Position numbers and translations under genes: made by a program. Shown here piece by piece: positions 55,960 to 64,000 of a stretch of 64,000 nucleotides of DNA. Origin of the DNA: Leptobrachium leishanense (Eukaryota > Chordata > Amphibia > Anura > Megophryidae); assembly GCA_009667805.1 (NCBI GenBank), contig CM019064.1, forward strand, positions 106,738,328 to 106,802,327. Reading direction: 5' to 3'. The notes beneath the pieces are model-generated. The model did no database searches, was not told where the DNA came from, and saw only the letters and a program-made list of their open reading frames with translations. How positions within the stretch are numbered: position 1 is the stretch's first letter; every line of letters starts with the position of its first letter.

Positions 55960-56688
55960 CAGGGTTATTCAAAGAGATTCGAATGGCTGCCGAAAGGGAA
56001 ACAAACTCTGAAAATCAGCGTTTGGTTACCTTTCTTGGCCATTCGGCTATTCAGAGAGCAGGCAATTCGCCAAATCTTGGCGAATTGCCTGCACATACGG
56101 TGCCTGTTCAAGGACAGTGAAATCCCCATAGAGAAGCAATGCTTGCAATGCAGTTAAAAAGTCTCTTTATTTATAGTTTTTTTTTTATATTTTAAGCATT
56201 TTACGGGTTGTTGTTTTTTTAAAATAAAAAAAAAAAATTTAATCTGTTTTTTTAAACTTTACTTATTTTTGCTGTAACAGCCCCTTATATTATCATTCAT
56301 TTCATTGGACCTCATATGTAAATTTCAGACATTTTCGCTCAGTAGTTTCTTTGCAAACAGCGTTTCACTTTTCACACATTCAAGCGTACTGTTTTTCTCA
56401 ATTATTCACTCACTGCATTTGTCTGCGGTGTCGGCTTTTTCTGACGGCTGTGATCGGCTCCTGCTCAGGTTTTTCCGGAGTTTTCGGCGGGTTAATCCAG
56501 ATGTTTTTGCGGGTTTTCGGCGTGCATTCTCCTGGTTTTGCGGTAAGTTGTTGGCAGGTTTTCGGCGGCTTTTCCCGGCCCTGTGGTGTTCGCTGAATAC
56601 ACCGCAGGGTCACCGAAATGGGATTTGCAAAACGAACGAAAAATCACCGAACGTGCGGTAACTTTTCGATTCTCTTTGAATTACCCTG
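55960..56688. mobile_element. CAGGGTTATTC element, long form, copy 2
   Basis: 729 bp with CAGGGTTATTCAAAGAGA ends (right end TTGAATTACCCTG, one change) and AAT duplications at 55957-55959 and 56689-56691. Interior related to copy 1 at 28002. Confidence 0.87.
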
Positions 56689-56714
56689 AATGTTTTGTTG
56701 ACCTGAATCTCTAA

Positions 56715-57576
56715 CAGGGTTATTCAAAGAGATCCGAATAGTGGCCAAAAGGTAACCGAACAGTGAAATTCAGCGTACGCTTACCTTTCCTGGCCGGTCG
56801 TCTATTCAGAGAGCAGGCAGTTCGCCAAATGTTGGGGAATTGCCTGCACATTCGTTGCCTGTTCGAGGGCAGTGAAATCCCCATAGAGCAGCAATGCTTC
56901 GTCTATTCAGAGAACACAAATCAGCAGTGAAAGGTTGCCGAAATGCCCTGCTGTTCGGTGGTTTCATTCGACAGGTTTATTCAGGAGAATCCCATAGGCT
57001 TCAATGTTAAAATTATTCCCGTTTTAATCCAATATCTAATAAACCATTGATTATAATATTCTGCAGTAAAAAGTCTCTTTTAGGGATTTTTCAGGGTTTG
57101 TTAGCAAAATATTTTCTTTTTTTCAATTGGTTTTTTCTTTTTTCTGTATCAGCCCTTTTTATTATCATTCATTGGACCTTATATGTAAATTTCAGCCATT
57201 TTCATTCTGTAGTTTCTTTGCAAACAGCGTTTCACTTTTCAAACATTCAAGCGTATTGTTTTTTTTTTGTTCACTCTATTCGTCTGCTTTTTCCGGCGGC
57301 TGCCCGGCGCTGTGATCGGTGGCTGCTCGAGTTTCTCCGGTGTGTTCGGCGGGGTTAATCCAGATGTTTTTGCGGGTTTCGGTTTGCGTTTGCCCGGTTT
57401 TGCGGTGAGTATTCGGCAGGTTTGCGGCAGCTTTTCCCTGCACTACGACAACCCTGTAGTGCTTGCTGAATACAATGCAGGGACACCGAAATGGGATTGC
57501 CAAATCGTACCAAATTGAAGAGAACGAAAAGTCACCGAACTTGCGGTGACTGTTCGATTCTCTTTGAATAACCCTG
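56715..57576. mobile_element. CAGGGTTATTC element, long form, copy 3
   Basis: 862 bp, perfect terminal repeats, TAA duplications at 56712-56714 and 57577-57579. It sits only 26 bp after copy 2. Confidence 0.9.
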
Positions 57577-57609
57577 TAAATAAAGTTATAAAATAAAAAA
57601 AGACTCTTG

Positions 57610-57793
57610 CAGGGTTATTCAGAGAGAGAGGTGAAAACCAGGAGAATGACGGGAGAATTTTTCTGGTTTGGCTATTTTGACCCAGAATTTTCACTTCTCC
57701 AATTTATCTCACTTTCCAAATCGGCTATTTAGTCTAGATTGTTCTCTTCTCCTGCCAATTATCCTAGTTTTCACCTTTCTCTGAATAACCCTG
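57610..57793. mobile_element. CAGGGTTATTC element, short form
   Basis: 184 bp, TTG duplications at 57607-57609 and 57794-57796. Near-palindromic, related to 160-335 and 48977-49156. Confidence 0.9.
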
Positions 57794-57811
57794 TTGGACT
57801 ATTGAAATGTA

Positions 57812-57992
57812 CAGGGTTATTCAGAGAAAGGTGAAACTCAGGAAAATGACTGGAGAAGTGAAAATTCTAGGTCTAAATAGCCAAACCAGAAAAATTCTCC
57901 CATTTATCTCACTTTCTAAATCGGCTATTTGGTCTAGATTGTTCTCTTCTCCACCAGTTCTCCTGGTTTTCACCTTTCTCTGAATAACCCTG
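57812..57992. mobile_element. CAGGGTTATTC element, short form, first of a pair
   Basis: 181 bp preceded by GTA (57809-57811) and followed by ATA (57993-57995), then immediately by another element. Confidence 0.88.
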
Positions 57993-57995
57993 ATA

Positions 57996-58143
57996 CAGGG
58001 TTATTCAGAGAGCGATAAAAACCAGGAGAATGACTGGAGAAGTGAAAATTCTAGGTCAAAATATTTTGACCCAGAATTTTCACTTCTCCAGTCATTCTCC
58101 TGGTTTTCACCACTCTCTGAACACCTCTCTCTGAATAACCCTG
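57996..58143. mobile_element. CAGGGTTATTC element, short form, second of a pair
   Basis: 148 bp between ATA (57993-57995) and GTA (58144-58146). It adjoins the element ending at 57992 with only three bases between. Confidence 0.88.
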
Positions 58144-58146
58144 GTA

Positions 58147-59329
58147 ATTTAATGTTACAAACTGTGATAATGTTTTGTTGACCTAAATCTCTAAATAGAG
58201 TTATATAATAAAAAAGACACACATTAACCATATCAAACTTCCATGGAACATTTCCTGTTCTGCACAGTTCAATATCAAAACTACACAGAACATTGTATAC
58301 ATTTACTAAAAAGTTCTAGATACAAAACACTGATAAACAGGAGAAAGACTGTATAAAAAGAAACATATTTTTTTGATAGTGCATGTAGTCCTGCTTGATG
58401 TTTTAAAGTTTGTACAATCAATATAAAAGCACAGGAAGTGCTATTAAAATTAAACCATATGGAATTCTTCCTGGCTACATGAATTGTCTTGTGCAACATG
58501 ATTAGAATTGATTATGTAACATCCTTGTAAGAGGCACGTTCTGAACAATAGACATGGACTTTATTTTATTTCATTAAAGTTAAATGTGAAACCTAAATTA
58601 AAATGCGTATATTTTTATGATCTCCAAAATGACAAGTGATTCTTCACACTAATTATTGGAACAAACCTGTGTATTCTGGTGGTATGTAGACAATGAGAAG
58701 GCACTAAATTCAGTATATTGTGGTAAGTAGCTGAAACTGAAAACGTACTAAAACTTATTTAACCAAAATATTGGATGTGCCGAAATATAGATAAAAATAT
58801 TATCTCTTTTTCGAATGGCTTCTGCCCTTCTATTTTTTGGAAAAATGTAACTTCAATTACTGAATGAAAACTCTGCAAATTCACAGTGATAACAAATGCC
58901 ACATGGTTATTTCAAGAACAAAAAGAAAAAAAAAACACTTTAAAGATAATATAACCCATTCCAGTTGGGGTCTGGATTTGCATGCATTAGCTCGTAAAAT
59001 CGCTGCTCCTTGGATTCTGGTACCACAAGCAGGCTACCAAATGGATTTTAGATTGCACAGTACACAATGTCTGCCCATATGAGCTTCTAAAATGAGCGGT
59101 GATGCTATTAACTGTTGGCATTCATTCCTGGAGCACATGGGACTCCATGGACTGTTGTACGAAGTTGCAGTGACACAAAGGACTCGCATGGCAAGTTACC
59201 ACTGGTAACATGCAGGACCCTTCTGGAAATCCTAGCTTACGGCATCAAGGAAGCTGCCTTTTAACCCTATTCCCTAGCATTAAAGCACTATGGAAAAAAA
59301 TGGTAGTCGAGACAAAAAAACAGCACATT
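58147..59329. other. AT-rich intergenic, no gene seen
   Basis: 58147-58220 is the rest of a 100-bp host repeat that received the insertions above. Beyond that nothing is recognised. Confidence 0.4.
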
Positions 59330-60765
59330 TGCAGTGTTTCATCTGTTAAAATTCACTCAACTGAAACTGCCCTCACCAAAGTCACCAACGACCTCCTAAC
59401 TGCTAAAAAACACGGCCACTATTCTATTCTCATCCTGCTTGACCTCTCGGCTGCTTTTGACACTGTTGACCACCCCTCCTTCTACAGACCCTCAACTCTC
59501 TGGGTCTCGGTGACACTGCACTTGCTTGGGTTGACTCCTATTTATCCAACAGGTCTTTCTGTGTGTCCTTTGCTGGTAACTCCTCCTCTTCATTGCCTCT
59601 ATCTGTTGGTGTACCTCAAGGCTCTGTCCTTGGTCCTCTGCTCTTTTCCATCTACACCTCCTCCCTGGGCAAAATCATCAACAGCTTTGGCTTTAATTAC
59701 CACCTCTACGCTGATGACATTCAGATCTACCTCTCTACCCCTGATCTCTCTCCCCCTATCCTTTCAAAAGTCAGTGACTGTTTATCTGGCATCTCCTCCT
59801 GGATGGCCTCCCACCACCTAAAGATCAACATGTCAAAGACTGAACTCCTACTTATTCCTCCCTCCAATGCCTCCCCACCTCCTGACTTCTCTATCATGGT
59901 ATCACCATCTCCCCATCAAACCAAGTTCGCTGTCTTGGAGTTACACTTGACTCTGCTCTTTCCTTCATCCCCCACATCAAGTCTCTTTCCTCCTCCTGCC
60001 GATACCAACTGCGTAATATTTCCAGAATTCGGCCATTTCTTACCGCTGTCACCACAAAACAACTCATACACGCCCTGGTAATCTCCCGACTCGACTATTG
60101 CAATAATCTCTTATCTGGCCTCCCTCTGTCCCGCCTCTCCCCCCTACAATCCATCCTGAACGCCTCCGCCAGGCTAATTCACCTCACCCGCCGCTCTGTC
60201 TCTGCCGCTCCCCTCTGCGATTCCCTTCACTGGCTCCCCATCCACTGCAGAATTAAGTTCAAAATCCTTATCCTTACCTACAAAACCCTCACTAACTCAG
60301 CTCCCCACTACCTGTCCTCACTAATCACCAAATACACCCCAGCCCGCTCCCTAAGGTCAAACAGTGACCTGTGCCTAGCTTCTCCCCACATCACCTCTTC
60401 CCATGATAGACTGCAGGATTTCTCACGCGCAGCCCCCACTCTCTGGAACGCTCTCCCTCGTACTGTCAGACTTTCCCCTAACTTCTCTTCCTTCAAACGC
60501 TCCCTTAAAACATTCCTATTTAGGGAAGCCTACCACCCAACTCACTGACGCAACCATCAATCACTCTCACCTTACAGTCCTCTCCTCCTGTTTCCAACCC
60601 CAACCCTCCCAGATTGTGAGTTCCTATGGGAATAGGGCCCTCATCTCCTCCTGTACTGTTTGTCAAATGTTGTTCAATGTATTGTAACCCTGTCTATACT
60701 GTGCCTATTGTACAGCGCTGCGGAATATGCTGGCGCTTTATAAATAAAGAATAATAATAATAAAA
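59330..60765 (+). pseudogene. L2-type LINE, 5'-truncated
   Basis: Reverse transcriptase and C-terminus spread over several frames. [14 protein letters not shown] (motif A) is at about 59430-59470, [20 protein letters not shown] at about 59605-59665, [10 protein letters not shown] (catalytic box) at about 59700-59730, [19 protein letters not shown] after that. Then comes RLDYCNNLLSGLP near 60090, LHWLPIHCRIKFKI near 60230, and SRAAPTLWNALPRTVR near 60425. Motif order and wording are those of vertebrate L2-clade LINEs. Frameshifts lie near 59480-59560 and 59900-60080. The 3' end has TTGTACAGCGCTGCGGAATA, GGCGCTTTATAAATAAAG and an AATAATAATAA tail. No 5' part, so inactive. Confidence 0.88.
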
Positions 60766-60807
60766 TGCCGTACTAGCGTCATTTTTGTCATGCTGGTGCT
60801 AGTTTTA

Positions 60808-61225
60808 GGCTCGGGTCAGACGAGCGCAATGTTCCGGTCCGTGTTGCCGCACACTTTAAAGTCCGTGGTAGCATACAATTATGATCAATAGAGACCACAC
60901 ACGAAGTACGTCCGCACAGAAGTGCGGATGCACAACGGACGCGGCAAACGGACGCAAGTTAGGCAAGAACGTAAAACTGCTAAAACGGACGTGCAGAGTG
61001 CGCCATGTCCGCAACGTCCGCATAGCTTTGTGTGTGATTGATGGAGCGTAGTTAGACAGACTGCATTTTTGACGTCCAGCATTTTGACGGACAAAATGGT
61101 TTTCATATTAATTTAATTTCCCATCTACATCAGTCAAAAAAAACGTCAGTCACAAAAACGAACCATGTGGCCACTACCTTGTCGTTGGCCTTGTCTGCAC
61201 AGAATCCGTTCGTCTGACCCTAGCC
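60808..61225. mobile_element. TTAA-type inverted-repeat element, copy 4
   Basis: 418 bp with ends GGCTCGGGTCAGACGAGC and GGCTAGGGTCAGACGAAC (from the right). Flanks TTTA (60804-60807) and TTAG (61226-61229) are each one change from TTAA. The interior is only distantly like copies 1 and 3. Confidence 0.75.
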
Positions 61226-61903
61226 TTAGGGTTATGCTTGAGTTAGCATTAAGGCTGGATTAGAATTGTTTTAGGGTCAGGGTCAGGGTCGGTTTTACAG
61301 TTAGGGATTACCCAATCATTTACACTACAATTCTGCTCCATTTTTGCAACATTATTTTGACGTGTCACTAACATTAGAAATGCAATAGACAATGGCTCAC
61401 TCACAAGGGATAACAGCTCACAGGGACCCACGTATGTTCCTACAAATACATTCATGCATCTCATTTTATAGTTCACAGCGTTATTGGAGAAATTCTAAAG
61501 AAAGTAACATGTGTCATACTAAGCTGCCAGATGTCATCAGACTACCAAGAACCTTTTAAGCCACTTTTGTAGTATCGTTTGACACAGGTATTTTTTTTTT
61601 ATCAAGTGCACATCAGACAACTCCTATTTTGTACTTCTCTTAATTAATTAAAAGTATATGTGGACAATTTCTCCAACGAATCTATAACCGTAGTAATAGA
61701 TACATATTAGCTGGAAGCTATAAAAACAAATGGTTTAACATAAGGTAAATGTTGGAACTTCTCCAATGCCACAAATGAGCACCGGCAAGTTTCAGGTTTT
61801 TCAAGGTTATGTTCAGTAAACATATTTTCCAGATTACTTAAGGTGCTTGAAGCTTGAGGCAGCCAAATGTTCCAAATTAATAACTCATTCAGGAAGTATA
61901 TAC
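61226..61903. other. AT-rich intergenic, no gene seen
   Basis: Nothing recognised before the TA target at 61902-61903. Confidence 0.4.
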
Positions 61904-62013
61904 AGTGGCAAGAAAAAGTATGTGAACCCTTTGGGATTACGTGGAGTTTTGCATGAATTGGTCATAACATGTGATCTGATTTTCATCTAAGTCACAACAA
62001 TTTGAAAAACACA
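61904..62013 (+). mobile_element. Tc1-like left terminal repeat, interrupted
   Basis: CAGTGGCAAGAAAAAGTATG, TGAACCCTTTGGGATTAC and TGATTTTCATCTAAGTCACA form a Tc1-like terminal repeat starting at TA. It is cut by the next element at 62014, and the remainder would lie beyond the window. Confidence 0.8.
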
Positions 62014-62473
62014 CAGGGTTATCCAAAGAGATTCGAAAAGTCACCGCACGTTCGGTGACTTTTCGTTCTCTTCAATTCGGTTCCTTTTGCCGATCCCATT
62101 TCGGTGACCCTGCGGTGTATTCAGCAAGCGCCACAGGGTCCCCGAATTGCAGGGAAAAGCTACCGCAAACCCGACGAAAACTAACCGCAAAACTCACCGA
62201 ATGCACGCTGAAAAGCCACAAAAGAATCTGGATAAACCCGTCGAAAAGCACGAACAGGAGCCGATCACACCCAGCCGAAGCAGCCGAGACCGCAGACGAG
62301 GGAGGTGAATAGATTAGCAAAACCGTTTGTATGAATCTGTGAAAATGAAACGCTGTTTGCAAAGAAACTACTGAGTGAAAATGTCTGAAATTTACACAGG
62401 AGGTCCAGGGAATGATAATAAAAAGGGCTGTTACAAAATAAAAAAGTAAACTGAAAAAAACAAAATGTGACTT
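62014..62473. mobile_element. CAGGGTTATTC element, long form, left part
   Basis: Begins CAGGGTTATCCAAAGAGA, with GAAAAGTCACCG and a GC-rich block that is the inverse of 28560-28860. It is interrupted at the TTAA at 62474-62477. The right end is not in the window. Confidence 0.8.
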
Positions 62474-62477
62474 TTAA

Positions 62478-62923
62478 CCACTTCACTGTGGAGGACGCGC
62501 TCAGCGCGTCCACCCGCAGTATCGTTCCTTGCGGAGGACACGCTGAGCGCCTCCTCCCTTTGGGGCCAGCGTTCGGCCGGGTTCCGGCCGATCGCTGGCC
62601 CCCCCAGTGAGGGCTGACATCCTCGATGTCAGCCCAGCACCCGGAACCGCCGCCGGAGTAATTAGGTGTCATCGCGGGGGCGCGATGACACCTAATTCAG
62701 GCGCCCCCCCGCATGTGCGGAGGAGGCGCCTGAATGGGAGGGGGGGAGGTCCTTCGGACCTCTCTCCATCCCGATCGGCGGTGTGCAGGGGGTTAACCCA
62801 GGCACCGTTTGGAAGGGCACAGCCTGCCCTTCCAAATGGTACCTGGCATTAACCCCATGGGGGCCGGATCACGAATCGGCGCCGAAAAGCGCCGGTTCGT
62901 GATCCTTTCCCAGAGCTGGCCGA
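62478..62923. mobile_element. Hairpin-array element, copy B, left part
   Basis: Starts after TTAA (62474-62477) with CCACTTCACTGTGGAGGACG and follows copy A hairpin by hairpin. It has one additional hairpin at 62660-62697 (AATTAGGTGTCATCGCG and complement) absent from copy A. It is cut at 62924 by a hAT element, at the start of the hairpin equivalent to 52888-52910. Confidence 0.85.
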
Positions 62924-63137
62924 TAGACATGTGCACAGCACAAAATTTCGTTTTGAACTAATGGATTAGTCCTAAAATGCAATTTATTTAGTTGCTAAAG
63001 AAATTCGTTTTCAGTTCTTTAGTATGAAAACTAATTTCATTCATCTGAAAACCAGTGGATACAATTACTATTGTAGTGGCTCCTCAGAGGGCTGAGATCG
63101 CTGCTTGTTACAGTATCTCTCACTCTCAGCACAATGT

Positions 63138-63267
63138 GGGCCATATTACATAGTTGGCGCTAACTTAACTAGAGCTGTTGTAAACTTCCCAGAGCCATTA
63201 TAGCCTATGGAGGTTTTCAGTTTACAAAAGCTCTGGTAAAGTTAGCACCAACATTGTAATACTGCCC
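63138..63267. mobile_element. Harbinger-like MITE, copy 2
   Basis: 130 bp, near-identical to the MITE at 17869-17998, with ends GGGCCATATTACA and GTAATACTGCCC. Flanks TGT and CGT match at 2 of 3 positions. It interrupts the left arm of the 63064-63490 palindrome, whose right arm lacks it. Confidence 0.85.
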
Positions 63268-63524
63268 CGTGTCAGGCAAAGCTGTTACAGTAACTGACTG
63301 CTGCTCATCACAGCAGGCAGAGTTTCAGTAAAACTAGTAAATAATATTTATATATATGAGGTTAGAACAATATTATTTCCTTGTTTTACTGAAACTCTGA
63401 GTGCTGTTACAGTCAGTTACTGTAACAGCTGAGCCTGATACATTGTACTGAGAGATAATGTAACAAGCAGCCGATCTCAGCGCTCATAGCCACTGGATTT
63501 AAAGGGCTAAAAAAAAGGCTCCTC

Positions 63525-63815
63525 TCTGTATAATGTTTAGAACATCCTCCTGCATTAATTAATACCCCTCTCTGTATAATGTATACAACATCCACCTGCA
63601 TTAATTAATACTTCTCTCTGTATAATATATAGGACATCCTCCTGAATTAATTAATGTCCCTCTCTGTGTAGAACATCCTCCTCAATTTATACCTTTCTCT
63701 GTATAATGTATATAACATCCTCCTGCATTAATACCCCTCTCTGTATAATATATAGAACATCCTCCTGCATTAATTAATGCCCCTTTCTGTATAGAACATC
63801 CTACTGCATTGGCAT
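63525..63815. repeat. Imperfect tandem repeat of about 48 bp
   Basis: Six to seven units of CTCTCTGTATAATG, AACATCCTCCTGCATTAATT, some shortened by loss of the ATAATGTATA part. Non-coding. Confidence 0.8.
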
Positions 63816-64000
63816 GTGGAGGGTGCAGAACTACGGATGTTGCGATGTTCTTCATTGCTGGTCTCCTTCACTCATCAATGTAATATCACAAAAAGGACTG
63901 AAACTAAAATGTAGTGCATTTTATTTTAGTTTATTTCGTTTTTTGTACTGAGCAGTTTCGTTTCTCTTGAGTCATACGAAAACTAAATTATCCCAAAATT

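Larger units (their letters stand above)
62924..64000. mobile_element. hAT-type element running off the window
   Basis: The left end TAGACATGTGCACAGCAC resembles the ends at 42018 and 26204. The last window bases (AATTATCCCAAAATT) look like the inner part of the matching right repeat. The interior is a large palindrome (63064-63490) carrying a MITE, then a tandem repeat (63525-63815). No transposase. Confidence 0.65.

Overview
The window looks like repeat-dense vertebrate DNA, most likely from an amphibian and probably a frog. The evidence is the mixture of CR1-type, L2-type and L1/Tx1-type LINE remains, a Penelope-like element with a GIY-YIG domain, Tc1-like, hAT-like, Harbinger-like and TTAA-type DNA transposons, and LTR elements in eukaryotic arrangement. 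The species assignment is inference. I recognise no ordinary host protein gene, rRNA, tRNA gene or CRISPR. The window is best read as a stack of nested mobile elements separated by AT-rich intergenic DNA.

Layout. 0-5 kb: a short inverted-repeat element, a SINE, and a CR1-type LINE broken by a SINE fragment and a hAT element. 5-10 kb: an apparently perfect 419-bp tandem duplication and two solo-LTR candidates. 10-18 kb: a CpG-rich inverted-repeat element, a Tc1-like transposon with a broken transposase, a decayed Tc1-like copy and a large hairpin. 18-31 kb: mostly unique AT-rich DNA with two TTAA-type elements, an L1/Tx1-type LINE tail, a hAT element and a mariner-type fragment. 31-42 kb: a Penelope-like element and flanks, interrupted by a hAT composite and by a 3.7-kb LTR retrotransposon with near-identical 647-bp LTRs and two unrecognised ORFs.

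42.0-47.8 kb holds the most interesting locus. A 5.8-kb element has hAT-style ends and a perfect 8-bp target duplication. It encloses an apparently intact four-exon gene on the minus strand for a 216-residue Myb/SANT-like protein. The gene survives a solo LTR in intron 2. It also has an inverted partial copy of its own first exon just downstream of the stop codon, before the first poly(A) signal I could find. No transposase is visible inside the element.

47.8-64 kb: a Tc1-like transposon whose transposase has a single visible nonsense codon. It is interrupted by a 1.2-kb TTAA-flanked element made of more than ten consecutive hairpins. Further on, five related inverted-repeat elements have inserted into about 200 bp of older repeat DNA, followed by an L2-type LINE. 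The window ends in a five-deep nest: Tc1 end, CAGGG element, hairpin-array element, hAT element and Harbinger-like MITE. Apart from the SANT gene, the LTR-element ORFs and one near-intact transposase, coding content is decayed.
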